From: Bugula neritina
Taxonomy: Eukaryota; Bryozoa; Gymnolaemata; Cheilostomatida; Bugulidae
DNA: 64,000 bases
Assembly (NCBI GenBank): GCA_964035545.1
Contig: OZ037773.1
Coordinates: forward strand, 8,768,751-8,832,750
Direction: 5' to 3'
Of this stretch, positions 34,727 through 50,445 are shown in pieces; position 1 is the first letter of the stretch, and every line of letters begins with the position of its first letter. The notes beneath the pieces were generated by a model, which ran no database searches, was not told the DNA's origin, and saw only the letters and a list, made by a program, of their open reading frames with translations. The position numbers and the translations under genes were made by a program.

Positions 34727-35204
34727 CAGCTATTGTATTTAGTATTTATCTCCACCACGTTGTACTTCATCTCTCTTTCCATACATCTGGAATTATCTTT
34801 AACTGCTTGTATTTTTCCGTCTATTCTGTTTTACTAACTGAAAACAAAATTCAAGTGTTGTTAAGAAATTCGCTTAATTTATTTTTGTTTTTGAATAACT
34901 ATTATTTGTAAAATAATGATAAAATTGCTAGAAGTTCTTTTGACAGATGGTTGTATTCTGTCTTGCCTATGAATTATTGTACCATAATTAATTCTGCCTT
35001 GCTAACACCAGTGCTGCATGTAGGCATATACTGTAATGTGCATTGAGCTCTCCTGACAGTTAACTAGCTGCATCTATTCATCTCCTTATTCTTTGTTTTT
35101 CCTTCAAATATTGCTGACACTGATTCTCTGATATTCTCTCAATCAGTTTTTGTGGAGCTGATTTTAGTTATTTTTTTTGTTTCCAGCTAATTTTATTTAT
35201 TCTC

Positions 35205-35210
35205 AATAAA
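35205..35210 (+). promoter_or_regulatory. Candidate polyadenylation signal of ZFPL1
   Basis: AATAAA 479 bases after the stop codon. Confidence 0.5.
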
Positions 35211-35559
35211 TCCATCTTCAAATGCTGTATTTAGACTTATTTAAACTTTGTACACATGACTTGTAATCCAGCGTCTAAAGAGACTTTTAAGGCATTTCAA
35301 TAAACCTATCAAACATAAGATTTGCTGATATCTGAATAAATTTCAATGACAGACTTTGCCTATAATTCCCACTACTTAGACTTAAAGCTCAGTGTTTAGC
35401 ATAAGTTGCCTCTAATGAAGCAAAACATATCCATTCAATAATTGTTATTCACTCTAAGAACAGCAAATCACATGCTAAGCTGGATTAGAAAACGACAATT
35501 AAAGAGTCTAGACTCAACATTTCTTAGAACAGGTTTTATATATCTTAGTTTGAGTTGCA

Positions 35560-35567
35560 TATAAAAC
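35560..35567 (+). promoter_or_regulatory. TATA-like box, array gene 1
   Basis: TATAAAAC, 137 bases before the start codon of the first array gene. The position would allow a 5' UTR of about 100 bases. Confidence 0.35.
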
Positions 35568-35696
35568 AACCAATAACTTGTAGAGTAATACATAAATAGC
35601 ATTTATAATACTGGCAGAATCTGTTGCAGTCACTCACACAGCGCATTCAGCAAGTTGAAGCAGATCCAGCAATATCGCTTTCTATAAACCTGCGAG

Positions 35697-38536
35697 ATGA
35701 GTCATTGGAATGTTTTACTGTGTGTTCTATTAAGTGAGTATCACCAGGCTTGTATTAGACTTGTGTTGAGGTATAACTGAAATATTATAAATAATTTTAG
35801 TTTTGTCCAGTATTTTTTGCATTTTATATAAGTGAGTTGAATACAGAATTATTAATTTGTGAGAAAATATACACGGAAATAAAGCATTATTAATGGCTTT
35901 TTTGTATTAAATTCAATAATATGATGGCGTTATAAAGCTTGTGGTCATATATGTGAACAATTTGTACTCTGCAATATTTTTACTTTTTAGTTAGACAATC
36001 ACTTGTAAATTAAGAGTAAATTAAATATAATAATATAATAGTAAAATAAATTCTAATGACTTTGTAATGCATGCAGCCGGTATTTTTGCCTAGATACCTT
36101 AGTATTTATACAGAATTAAATATAATAACCTGATTATTACACCCTCATAACTACACTGCTTACTACACCCCTGTCACTCCTCCTAAATAGTATACTGCTT
36201 ACTACACTCCTGAAACTCCCCTTAACTACATTGTTTACTACACCCCTGTCACTCCCTCTAAACATACTGCTTACTACACTCCTGATACCGCTTGCAGTAT
36301 CGAGTGCAGCTGTACGAGCAGTGAAATGGGAGAACAGAGCTCACAATGCATTTGAAGCAGCGCAGTACAATGTTGCAACTAGACTTGACACTACCAAGAG
36401 AGCGGCTATCCTCAAACTGACCATAGGTGGCTGGTTGGTAAGTTTTAGCTCTCCCAAAGTTTATATGAACTAATAACTGAGTAGTTTTCATTCATGCTCA
36501 TCTTATTTTCCTCTAATTACTTTAATTCTTCTGTGCATGGGAGTTATCTGCTTTATGCTGGAATGCCTGAAAAACAACGTAATAATTATTGTTGATATTC
36601 AGTGCCTTATTACCTACAACAATTAGCTTTAGCAGGCAAACTAAAAATAGAAAGATATTCTAATTGAATTCAGTCTCATAAATTTTCAAAAGTGTTGGGA
36701 ATTTTAAGCCATTTGTAGAATATACAAATGTACATTATAAATGTAGAATATACAGGGAAGTTACCGTATTATTTTACTACTAGTTTACCACCAACTTTAG
36801 GTAAAAGCCAAATTACGTAATTTTAGTAGTAAACTTATTAATCCAAACCTCTCTGCCACCCTTTGAGCTGCAACATTTTAATAGAAAATTTTATTTTACA
36901 ATATTAAGCTATTATATAAACCATATGTGGTATGTTATACTACAATAGAATATCATATAATGCAATAATATATTAAGCTACAATGTCATTTTGCATTACA
37001 GTATTATGCTACACTGCAATAGTATGTTATATTACAATATTATTCGTATATAGCAATATAAAGCATAACAATATCATATTTCAGGAAAGTGTGTTGGACC
37101 CAAGGGTTCTAACTGACTTTGAGAAGTGTAAGCTTTCTAAATGTCCTTCTCACTCAGAAATCTACAAGGTAAGAAGTTATCTCCTCCTTCCCAGCATCCA
37201 TCTTATCCAAATTATCTCACCCAAACATTTGTATGGAATGTATAAATAAAATTCAATTATAATATAAAAAGTGCTTAGATTTGTCTAGTATAGCTACTAG
37301 AACAATTTATAGACACTTAGTATCGTATAATTTATAAAAAATATCTTCAGAAAAAAGTAAAAATTTTATCCTCACAATTATTCTCAATAAGACGATTGTC
37401 AAAAGTGTTTAAGAGAATATCACTGACTGAAATGATATATTTATAATTTGTATTTATTTTAAATTTTTTTCAAAAGATGTATTATAAAGAAATTCTGGAG
37501 ATTGAAATATTATTTGATACTGCATTTTCAGATTCCAGGACTGCTGCACACGGAGCACTTTTTCATCAGCGGCTGCCTTGACCTAGATGACGTGTTTGAT
37601 CCTCTGGACAGAGACTGGTTCCTGCTGCGTAACGAGCAGCTGATCTGTGACATGGAGGGAATCAAGTTCTTCTGCGACTCCGACAGCTCCCGCTTCACTA
37701 GTGACCCAAGTGGGGGCTTCTGCACCAGTAAGATGTCTTCACTGTTACTCCATGTTTAATAATGCATCAAAATTATACTCTCAAATAATATATGGAGAAA
37801 CTTAACTGTATTATTGAAAATTTGAGTAGTTTCCATAATATATGCCTTTCACGTAGTTGTTTATATTTTGTGCTACATTTATCTAAAAGTTGCTATAATA
37901 TTTGTAAACATTACTGAAAAGTATTTGTGCAAAACATAATTATTTTAATTTTGTATCATTTTCTACATTTTATATACTTTGTAAATATATGACAAAGGTA
38001 GCTCTACATATAAACATAGAATTTTTATATTATATGTAAAGTATAATAATGTTGCGAATTGTAATAGTTTGATATATCAGTTTGAAGTCGTTACCAAAAA
38101 CTCTGAATCATAAAAAATAAGCAGCGAATATAGTATTTTATATTTTATACAAAACTTTAGTCACATTTTTAACAATCTACTAACATTTCGTGCTCTTTAC
38201 AAAATTTTGAAATTTTTGATATGGTATAATTTATAAGCAGTTAAAAATAGTATATTAGTATAAAACAGAACATATATTAATTTACGTTAAAAGTTATAAT
38301 AATTCAAGGATAAGATATTACAATAGTGAATATGCTGGAATTATAATAATATTCTATAAACTTTCCCATTTTTGGCAGTGTTTATATTATTATTGTATAA
38401 TATATATAATTATAATGCATAAAATAGCATACATCTATTAAAATATTTTATTTTTTTTGAAGGTTCAAAAAAAGAAGTAGCTTGTTCATTGGCTAGAATG
38501 TATTCCTACTACGACTGTTACTATCACCTCTACTAA
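35697..38536 (+). CDS. Secreted cysteine-rich array protein 1 (unrecognised family)
   Basis: Five exons: 35697-35733, 36298-36437, 37085-37168, 37532-37727 and 38463-38536; intron phases 1, 0, 0, 1; 176 aa. A signal peptide (MSHWNVLLCVLLISSAAVRA) precedes a helical segment ending ILKLTIGGWL. Exon 3 has C-x4-C (CKLSKC). Exon 4 has GC-x23-C-x8-C-x15-C with the core DPLDRDWFLLRNEQLIC. Exon 5 has C-x10-C followed by a tyrosine-rich tail (YYHLY). Eight Cys are expected in the mature protein, compatible with four disulfides. It is the most diverged of the 8-Cys members and has the longest exon 2 (140 bp, against 107-125). A minisatellite abuts the exon 2 acceptor. The start is chosen because the ATG opens a signal peptide whose donor has the phase shared by all paralogues. 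I do not recognise the family, and the function is unknown. Confidence 0.87.
36155..36297 (+). repeat. 36-39-bp minisatellite at the intron 1 acceptor of array gene 1
   Basis: Four units anchored by ACTGCTTACTACAC-like strings at about 36155, 36194, 36230 and 36266, pyrimidine-rich (CCCCTGTCACTCCTCC). The last unit runs directly into the TTGCAG acceptor at 36297, so the repeat supplies the polypyrimidine tract. Confidence 0.85.
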
Positions 38537-38687
38537 AGACATGAGAAAAGAAATTGCTATATTTCTTACTTTAAATGTTTTAAAAATGGCTGTAAACAAG
38601 TGTGGAAATAATTGATAAATATACTTGTTTTTAATGTAATTTAATGCATTTGTAGTGAAACTAGTTTTTTTGTTCTTTGTTTAAGCC

Positions 38688-38693
38688 AATAAA
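38688..38693 (+). promoter_or_regulatory. Candidate polyadenylation signal, array gene 1
   Basis: AATAAA about 150 bases after the stop codon. Confidence 0.6.
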
Positions 38694-38932
38694 CATACAT
38701 CTAGTTCACACCTCGTATACTTAGTCTTTGTTCTTATGCTACTATAGCAACTTGCAGTATGAAACAAGTTTTTGTTAAAAAAGATCAATCAATTTTATTA
38801 CGCTAGTTACTAATTATTAGTTAAAAATTTTAAGCTGCTATAGTTAGTAAATTCAGTTAATAATTGTTAATTAGAAACTAGTTGAATTAACTTAAAATTC
38901 AAATGAAAGTTTCACTTAAGTTAATGTAAAAT

Positions 38933-39022
38933 ACTTACCCTCATGGGGATTCAAACCTCAGACCTCCAGTCTTGCAGTTGCTGTGCTAACGAATACACCA
39001 CAGGGGCGTCTGGAGTCCTAGC
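38933..39022 (-). repeat. tRNA-like sequence, probably a tRNA-derived SINE head
   Basis: Read on the minus strand, it has an A-box-like region (TGTGGTGTATTCGTTAGCAC) and a nearly perfect B box, GGTTTGAATCC, at tRNA spacing. The anticodon stem does not pair well, so I do not call a functional tRNA. It is distinct from the two SINE copies at 3.1 and 12.9 kb. Confidence 0.45.
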
Positions 39023-40228
39023 AACAGTAAATCATGCCAGTAACTTTAAGGTTTAAATTTTAAAATAATCATTTCTCAGTTGCCCATTCATAGTTATAAA
39101 ACACATTGCCTGATAAACTTAATCAATAAATAGACTGATGAATTAAAGTAGGGTACAATAGCTTTATAAATACAAAAATAAATGATAAACTGGCTATCTT
39201 CTATTGCCAAAGAGCTAAACTTGGGGCTGACAGGGGTATTTTTTACCCTCCCAATCTTTCTAGACTTGATCACAAGCTATTTGTAATTTTTGCTCTAATA
39301 GCATCTGGAACAACTCAACACATTAGAGGCAGCTCAAGTTCTCAAATTATAAATAAAAAAATATCATAATAATTTTTTGAGAAATTTCATGCCAAAACAA
39401 TTTGCATTAACATGTGAGAGACCTCTGTCTACTTTGAGATCTACAGGGTTGAATGAGCTCTAAAATTGTAGCTTGACTCAGTCAAAGAAAATACTTCTAT
39501 AGAAACTAAGAATTATTTATTAACTTAAGTGAAAGTTAACAACCTCAGCTCCGAATCTCATACAACCCATTGATCAGCCATGTTTTAGTTTGATATATGT
39601 GTATAGTTATCTTCTTACCAACTTTTTACCCTCACAGTTATAATAATACTATTTAGTTGTTGCATTTAAAGCAATGCATACAGTACGTACTAGCAAGTTT
39701 AACTTTATCCTCAGCTTTTAATTTAAAGCATGAAAAGCAACTGGCACTTTTTTATTACCTAGTTAGGAGTTGTAACATTTGTTGTTGATTCTTGACTTAC
39801 ATCTCAAAAACAGAAATAAATAATTTTATAGAAATAGCACTGGATAAATGCTATTACCTCTCATATAGTAGAAATTGCAAACCAAAACATTTGTTTGCCA
39901 GCAGACTATAAGTATATAAGTCTGGGCTGATGAACAGTCAAACTTATAAATATGACAGAATAGTATTACGGCGGCGTAGGATCAGATTAAATGCTATTCA
40001 AACCTCAATATTAAGTTGTTGTGACATTCATACATGGAAGCTTAAAGTTAGCAGCTAAATGACTTTGTTACCTGGAAACTAGCTATTATGTCCATAGATA
40101 GAATGTATTTATTTAGAGTATTAGCAGCTTTCCCTTGATCTGAATAACTTTACAAAGCCAGCCATAGCTTGTATTTAAACTGGTCACTTGAGTCTTGACT
40201 GGCTGAGAATACAGAAGCTGAAGAAACT

Positions 40229-43081
<2,853 letters not shown>

Positions 43082-44446
43082 CAAGTCTGAGAATCTGAAG
43101 GCAAAGAGCAACTATTGTTAGCACTTTCAGTACCAGAAACTCATAACTATATTGTTATATCTTATCAGAAAAGATGGTTGCAGAAAAATATGCTTACCTA
43201 CTTTGGAAGTTTGCTATTTACTTAACTTTGTGTTCATTATAAGCAGTGAAATTATTGTGTAAGCTGTAAAAATGTTAAAGTAAAGCATCGGCCTTATTAG
43301 TTGATTTACTTTACTTTAATCCCATTTTAGCCGTAATTTTTGTCTTACTTTATCAAGAAGTAATTAAGTTATTTACTTTAAAACACCTGCAAATCTTTGT
43401 AATAATAAAAATTGTAATAAAATGTGTACAAGAGCATCAGATGAATTTTTAGAAGAAAAACCAAAATAATAATAAAATATTTAATTGTTGCTTGTTGAAA
43501 AGGTTGATTGATAGATGCAATAACACATACAATTAACAGTAACAATTAACAGTGTGTTTCAGCAATATCTTCAACTAACTCTTAGTTTACTTTAAACTAT
43601 CAGACAAAAATATAATTTTAATTGAGACTAATTTCAAATCATCCTTCACACCCATTCTCTTCTCCCTTTTCAATCTACTTTACCAACGAATGAAGTTGGT
43701 AAAGTAATAGGCACTTCTCCAGATGTTAGCCATTAAATAATAACCTGCTCCAAGTTAAGAGCATTGGTAAACATTATTAAGTTTAAATAAGAAAATGTTT
43801 GTTTAATAATTCAAAAGTTATGTAAATTAAGAGCATTACATTCAGATATTGTGTAAGGAATAAAACTTCATGCAGTTTTCTCTACCTTATTACCCGTTGC
43901 TACTCTTTAGTTATGCCAGTTTATTTTAGCTATTTTTCTGTTTAACAAATGATAAGTAGCGGATATAACCAGATAGACCAAGATATTAAAATAAAAGGGA
44001 GGTTAATGAGGCTAAAATTGTACTTGCTTGGTTGGAGTACAATATTATGTAAATCTTTACTGGAATGAGCCAGGGACTAGTAAACCCAGTGTAACAGTAA
44101 AACCAGATTGCTATAAAAACATCTAGATAAAGCCCGTTAGAATGAGCATTGCAACTAATTGTGACAAAAGACAATAAAACAAGTGCATTTAGAGATAAAC
44201 AAATAGCATTCCACCTTATGCTAAACAACTTAGTGCATTGCTACCTAGGACGAGTGCATGTTGCATAACAATAAGTATTATTTACTATCAGAGGTCTTAG
44301 AACTCTCCCACATCTCAAGTAGTTACGTAATAAACCACGGAAGTCAGTGACACCTTCTACAAGAACTTCATTACTTACATAACAGCAGACTACAGGTACA
44401 GAACAGTTAAGAAAGTTGGTAAAAGAAACCAGGAGCTGATACAACT
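43082..44446. other. Intergenic region, array genes 2 to 3
   Basis: AT-rich; polyadenylation signals for gene 2 at 43404-43409 and 43416-43421. A TATAAAAA string at 44112 is 335 bases before the gene 3 start, too far to be confident. No other gene is seen. Confidence 0.55.
43404..43421 (+). promoter_or_regulatory. Candidate polyadenylation signals, array gene 2
   Basis: Two AATAAA hexamers (43404-43409 and 43416-43421), about 320 bases after the stop codon. Confidence 0.5.
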
Positions 44447-46104
44447 ATGAAGAAATCCATACTTCTGTTGGTGTGTTTGTTAGGTGAGACGTGATATAAA
44501 CTTTTGCTAGATACAGTAACTGTGGGGTAAACTAATTTGGTTAACTTAGACATCAAAATCTGAAATACAACTTTCATTTCCTATTTTTTTTTCAAATTAA
44601 ACCAAACCACATTAAATGCCTCTTTATTGAAAATAATTGTTGATGTGCAGATTTTGTTAATTATTTTTATGACTCAAGAGTTACTTCAAACTTGTATCTC
44701 AATCACAATGAAATTGTGCTAGATAAATCCAATAAGTTGAGAAAATGCACCTATTTTAATTTGTAATTTCAATGATTTAACATGCGCTCAAATTGTTGAT
44801 ATCATAATGATGCAAACAGTGTTTCTTCAAAAATATAATTTAAAACAAATTCAAGCCATAATTGTTTTACTTCTAGCTATTATTATTTCAGTTATATCAG
44901 GAAACAACTACGTAGAGGCAGAAGACTACAGTATGAAAGAATTGCTGCAACACGCTATAGATGCTGAAATTCTTAGATTGACCATAAATGGCTGGCTGGT
45001 AAGAACTACTAACAACTGTTGCTATTTATTATGATGTATACAACTTTTTTTTAGAATGATAGAACTCTGGGCTTTAGTTCAGTTGTATTTGATCTGATTT
45101 GTAAAGCTGCTAAGAAAAACAGAGTGCATTATGTTTGATCAACTCCAAGGTACTTATGGTTCTATAACTTCTGTAGGAGAATGTAAGAGACCCTCTCTTG
45201 CTATCCTCCATTGAACACTGTGAAGTGGAAATCTGCCCAGATAACAGTAAGCTTGCACAGGTAAATTCTAAGCAAACTAATTCTCTTTTTTCCTCTATCG
45301 CTCTCCTTTTCTCTTTTTCCCTATTTCTCTTTTTTTCTCTATCTCTCAAACTGTCTACATACTCTCTTTCAAAAATTCACATACAACACTCTCTTTCTCT
45401 TTCACTCTCGTTTAGAAATTCACCCATAACGCTATCTAGCTACTTGTTTCTTGTACACATAACACTCGTACACCCACTCTCTCTCTCACACATACACACA
45501 CTCTCTCTCTCACACATACACACACTCTCTCTCTCACACATACACACACTCACAACACTCACAACACTCACAACACTCACAACATCAAATATATATTTGC
45601 TGTTATAATTCTTAGGTGCCTGAAACACTCACCGATCTTCACTTCAGATTTGGGGGATGCTTAGAAGGAATGGACATACTATCTCCTTTAGACAGGAAGT
45701 GGCTTCTAAAAAGAAATGAAAGATTTATATGCAATTTGGGCGGCACCCACAAGTTTTGTGCCCCTGGAACATTCAAATTCTCAATGGACCCAAAGTCCAG
45801 GCCCTGCATGTGTCAGTACATAATTTCCTTCATAACTTTTATAAATACAGCTTATTTATATACATTACAGTCTCAAATATTACAAAACTTACATCAAAAA
45901 GTTTTGCAATCATTTCAATTCTATCTAAATTTAAAATTTATAAAATTTTAAAAGTTTATGAATAAATAGAGAAATATTATTGTGTTTTGTTTCCATAGTA
46001 ACTAATTTTGTTTATATGTTGTAGCTACGAAACAGCAAGTGGCGTGTGCCCTGTCTACAGCAGCAGGCTACTATAAGTGCTATTCTCAATACATCTACAA
46101 ATAA
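44447..46104 (+). CDS. Secreted cysteine-rich array protein 3 (unrecognised family)
   Basis: Five exons: 44447-44483, 44892-44998, 45177-45260, 45616-45811 and 46025-46104; phases 1, 0, 0, 1; 167 aa. A signal peptide (MKKSILLLVCLLVIS) leads to a VEAED segment and AIDAEILRLTINGWL. Cys layout matches gene 2: CEVEIC; GC-x23-C-x8-C-x15-C with PLDRKWLLKRNERFIC; C-x10-C; tail SQYIYK. For exon 2 I use the acceptor TTTCAG ending at 44891, because it aligns with gene 2. An upstream CTAG acceptor (ending about 44875) is also in phase and would add a few hydrophobic residues. The exon 4 donor reads GTCAGT; the PC-x-x-TKQQVAC junction then matches gene 2. Sister of gene 2. The function is unknown. Confidence 0.9.
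45473..45585 (+). repeat. CT/CA compound tandem repeat in intron 3 of array gene 3
   Basis: Three units of about 24 bp (CTCTCTCTCACACATACACA type) followed by several CACAACACT units. It is preceded by a long pyrimidine-rich stretch. It lies in the same intron that holds the (CA)n tract in gene 2. Confidence 0.88.
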
Positions 46105-48316
46105 CTAAAAGGCAAAGAAAACCCTTTCAAGTTACTCATATGTAGTGTTATGGAAACTTTAGAAAATATATGTTTGTATATGTGTAGCCTAGTTGACTTA
46201 TATAGTCATTTTTGGGCAGTACCTCATCTTTAATGTAATAAGTGAGTTGTTTATCAAAAATAAATAACTTTATTTTTGCCAAAGTTTCTTGTTTTTTGTA
46301 GCAATATAAAATGTAATAAATTGTCCAAAAAAACTAAGAAATTACTGTTATAAAAACATTGCAGTAATTGCACATAATATACTAAATTTGCAGTCTTCAA
46401 ACAGTATAAAAATAGAAAAAAAGATTTAAAAAACTCAACTTTGATTTATAAAGAAAGGCAAGTTTATTAACTTCTATCTTTATGAGTTTGCTTCAGGTGA
46501 TGTTGGATAGAAATATAGTAAAACACAATACTATAGTTTTTATCTTCTGCACCTCACACAAGGTCTTGTAACTTCTACAATAAACATTTGTATCTGAATT
46601 TCAACTTCTACTAGAAAAATAAATATTACAATATTTGTTTATTTTAAATTAGCTCTAAATAGAATAACTATGGGGTTATTTAGTGCGTTTCTAAATCTCT
46701 GCATGCAACGGCTTTGTTTGTAAATGCAACAATTTGAATTTAAAAGGAATTGAATTTAAACTGGTAGTTGAAAATAACTGTTCTTTGCTTTTGATTTATA
46801 AATAAATTACACGCTAATAAAGTAAATAACAGTTACCTGGCTACTTTGGCATATATAAAACAAGCTAGTTTAAACATGCTGCAAGTTTAAATAAATAAAG
46901 GATAGGCAAGTAAACAACTATAAGCTTCTGAAGATTAGATCCCAAAGGATAATAATGAAAACAAACTGGGTATAGGTACAGCTTTTAGCTGTATTACACG
47001 GTAAATATACCCCCCCCCCTTTATTCAAGTTTTAAATAATTTAAGGCTTTTCCTACTTTCAACAATACTAACCGCATTAGCTAGTACCTAGCAGTACATA
47101 GCTAAAATAAAGTGGACAAATGGCTCTTCAAGTGCATTGGTTTCATTCAGCTGCTTTAGGTCATCCTCATCTAATATTTCCAATACACCATTTTTCCATG
47201 AATTTTATTTTGATCTGAGAAATATAATGTAATAGTGTGATAGTTAGCTAGAAATGCATGAAGTTAGTTACTATAAGAAAGGTGCTTTTAATTTTGCTAT
47301 TAGAAATCCAAAATCTGAAGCTAACAAAAATTGGAATCCTTAAAGTTTAGAGACTGGATTTAAAATTGTCATAAATTGCATAATGTAGTAGCTTGCTGAT
47401 TTTATTCAAGTATTTAAAGAGCAAATTCAAACCAGCAAAACATTTTTACCAATATGAAATTTGTAATAGTAAGCATTTATTGATAATTTTACGAAGAATG
47501 GAAAATCATATTAAAAAGTTTACTGCTTAAAAAGGTATTTGTATAATATATTCCATCATATAACAAAATGCTACTAAAATTTTGAACCAGCTTTTTAAAT
47601 GCAGTTTTTTTATTTTACTTTATGGGGTTGTGCTGGGGTAATATGCATGCTGTAAAACCTCAATATGAGTTGTACTTGAAAAAGACAGAAAAAATTGTTT
47701 GTCAGCATAAGTTATGTTTTCTGACAAACAATAATTCAATGAAAAACTCAAGTCTACACAAATGTTATTTTTAAATGCACAATTTTTATTTTACTAAAAT
47801 TATATAAAACTCCCATTTCATAGAAAAATTTTAGTTAAATTTATCCAGTTTTCTGAACGACGAACTGATTTTTACAGCTTGTTATAAATAACAAAGGCAT
47901 TATATACTCATTGGTCTAAAATTTCATGCAGTGCAAACCCTGTAGCTTTTATGTAATTATATAATATGTTTACAGCTGTCCTACAGCTGACAAAGTAAAT
48001 GGCTTTAATTTTCTGAGGTACATTCTTAATAGGCGGTGGCTTAAAGAGTTTAAAGGAATCTACTTCAATTAATCTTGGTTTCAAAGTTTATTTTGGCAAA
48101 AGTTTGAAAATACTACTTAGTGCAGTTCTTAAAGGCTTAGAGGTATTTGGGGGCTACCAGCCATTATGAGGCTGATTATAACAGGCATGTTACTTAACTA
48201 GCTAGATGCCGATTACGTAATATGTTGGTTGGGCAAGCTAGAAATACCTTGAAGCTTTTAAAGTCATTGAGTGTTGAAGCTTGGACCACTCCACACGCAG
48301 AAGACAGCTGACAACC
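46105..48316. other. Intergenic region, array genes 3 to 4
   Basis: AT-rich; polyadenylation signal for gene 3 at 46259; a C homopolymer near 47010-47019. A TTTTAAAG string at 48257-48264 sits 60 bases before the gene 4 start codon, at the same spacing as the TATTTAAA of gene 2. No exon remnants are seen. Confidence 0.55.
46259..46264 (+). promoter_or_regulatory. Candidate polyadenylation signal, array gene 3
   Basis: AATAAA about 155 bases after the stop codon. Confidence 0.6.
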
Positions 48317-50261
48317 ATGAGACATCTCACCTTAGCAGCAGCAGCATTTGGTGAGATTGCATAATATTTTTATTTATTTTAGTACTTCAACATTCTAAAT
48401 TGCTGCTGCATTATTTTATATTCTCATTATATATTTTTTAAAACTGAAACATATTACAAACTCAAAACAAAATGTTTTTGATCAATTGCTATTTTGTAGT
48501 GCATTTGTTAATCTTGTTAAAAATAGTTATTTTTATGCATTTTATACCAAATCTAATGAAATTAAGCAAACTATTTTAATAATAATTTTCAATAAAAAAG
48601 GATTTATAGTTGTGAGCTATAGCAATAGCTATTCCTCTCACACTATTTTCACTTGAGCAAGGTTATACATCTTCGTTGACTCTACTTCTAGTACATAATT
48701 TCCAGCCATTTTATTTTATAGTGCTCGTGGCATGTATGTTGACCTTGACATGTGGGCAAGGTCACAAAAGAACTGACTTCCTGTATTTAGACAGAGTAAA
48801 TGCTCACACTGTCTCTGTGTTTTCTGTTGCCATGGGAGACTGGATGGTAAATATTCTATTCAGAAGTAATACAACTCCCAAGTCTTTAAGAGTAATGCAA
48901 ACTAGCTACAAATAGTCCCTTAGAAAGTAGACAACTATATATTACTATTACTATAAATTCATTAGTTTTACAGTTGCCATCAACCTCAAGTGGTAAATAC
49001 TAACAAATTTCTAAAGTGAATATATGGAGTGTATCTACTAAAGCTATTAGACATGTAAACTACAAAGTATAAATGAGTTATATGTAATAGATCGCTATTA
49101 GGCATGCAAACTGTAAATATCAAATGATGGTATACTTGTACTCATGCACTAATACCTACGTACTTCAGTACCAATACCATGAATTCTTGTATAATATTTA
49201 GTTGTATTTTCAGTCAGTTCAACATGACGTTATAACTAGAAATATCATTGGACGATGTCAGCTACAGTCCTGTACTTTTGTTGGAGCATTCAACAGTACC
49301 CAGGTAAAGACACCTCCACACTTACATTCATACAGTTACTGTCTCTCGTCCAATAATCTTTAAATAAAATATTATATTCATTTTGTTCTATATATTATAT
49401 TCATTTATTTATATGCAAATTGACAGCATTTATCTTATATTTTGCTATAAACCAACAATTTTAGTCTTTATATTTTAGTTATTTTAGATAATATCCTAAA
49501 GTTAATTCAATATGCCCAATGCCTGGTCAGATAAAAAGCACATCATTTTGTTATTAGCATGGTAACCGATTTGATATCTTCTGCAGATAACACTTAGCTA
49601 GAGAGTACTTTTCTAGGGATTGCTGTTACAGGTTGCAGAGAGGCTAAGAAATCACCACTACAAGTTTGTTAACTGTATTTTCCAATACGGCTTTCTGCAC
49701 CCAATTGACAGAGAGTGGTTCAAGAAGAGAAATGCTGATGTCATCTGTAAAATTGGAGGATACGACACATTCTGCAGGAACGGGCAGCCATATTTGAAGG
49801 GAAATCCTTACGGAGATGAGTGCCGAGGTAAATCATAGTTTCATTTTATCAATGAGCTTCTTAGTCAATTTCCCTCTGAAAGATATACAGAACCATAAAA
49901 AATAAAGGAGCATGGAGCAGAGATATTTTTTACGACACCTTGTAAACACTTTGAATGATCTTTTATTTTAAATAATTTAACAGAGTTCTAACTACCTATT
50001 ATAGCCAGTATTAAACTAAATTTCACAGATGTATTCATGTCTCGGTTATGCAATTAATCTATGCTCATACAAAGTGTGCTAAAGTATATTACAAGCGTTA
50101 TAAAGTAAAATAGTCTAGTTTATGAGGCTAGCAAAGGTGTTCCAATGAATAAAGTTATCTCAATTTTAGTTGGACGTACAGACTCGCTCTGCTCCTTTGC
50201 CAAGGTACAGACCTACTACGACTGCATGCATCAACACGCTCTTATACATGGCATTGTGTAA
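48317..50261 (+). CDS. Secreted cysteine-rich array protein 4 (unrecognised family)
   Basis: Five exons: 48317-48350, 48722-48846, 49214-49303, 49632-49827 and 50170-50261; phases 1, 0, 0, 1; 178 aa. A hydrophobic signal peptide (MRHLTLAAAAFVLVACMLTL) is followed by a segment ending VFSVAMGDWM, matching the W-L/W-M exon 2 ends of other members. Exon 3: CQLQSC. Exon 4: C-x23-C-x8-C-x15-C with HPIDREWFKKRNADVIC. Exon 5: C-x10-C (SF-x-KVQTYYD between the Cys) and a tail ending HGIV. Eight Cys lie in the shared positions. A ninth, CG just after the signal core, may be removed with the leader. One NST sequon ends exon 3. It is intermediate between genes 1-3 and 5-7: it keeps the DREWF core but has the 90-bp exon 3 of the later genes. 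The function is unknown. Confidence 0.88.
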
Positions 50262-50439
50262 ATCAGTATTTTATCTCTCAAGCCAAAGAGTCAAGTTGTC
50301 TCGCCAACATACCTAATGCGTTTTAGTGTCACTGATAATGTGATAAATTTGTGAAACTCAATTTCTCATTTAGCTTGTTTTGGAAATTCTTGCTGATAAA
50401 GCAATTGAAATAATCATTTGATTATAATTCATTTCAAAT

Positions 50440-50445
50440 AATAAA
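50440..50445 (+). promoter_or_regulatory. Candidate polyadenylation signal, array gene 4
   Basis: AATAAA about 180 bases after the stop codon. Confidence 0.6.

Larger units (their letters stand above)
34727..35696 (+). other. ZFPL1 3' UTR and intergenic DNA before the array
   Basis: A candidate AATAAA for ZFPL1 lies at 35205-35210. The remainder is AT-rich and leads to a TATA-like box at 35560-35567 before the first array gene. No other feature is seen. Confidence 0.6.
38537..40228. other. Intergenic region, array genes 1 to 2
   Basis: Holds the polyadenylation signal of gene 1 (38688), a tRNA-like SINE head on the minus strand (about 38933-39022), AT-rich sequence, and a TATTTAAA string at 40172-40179, 57 bases before the gene 2 start codon, which could act as its TATA element. 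Confidence 0.55.

Noticed and set aside
38933-39022. Functional tRNA gene on the minus strand
   Set aside because: The B box is good, but the anticodon stem does not pair, so a SINE head or pseudo-tRNA is more likely.
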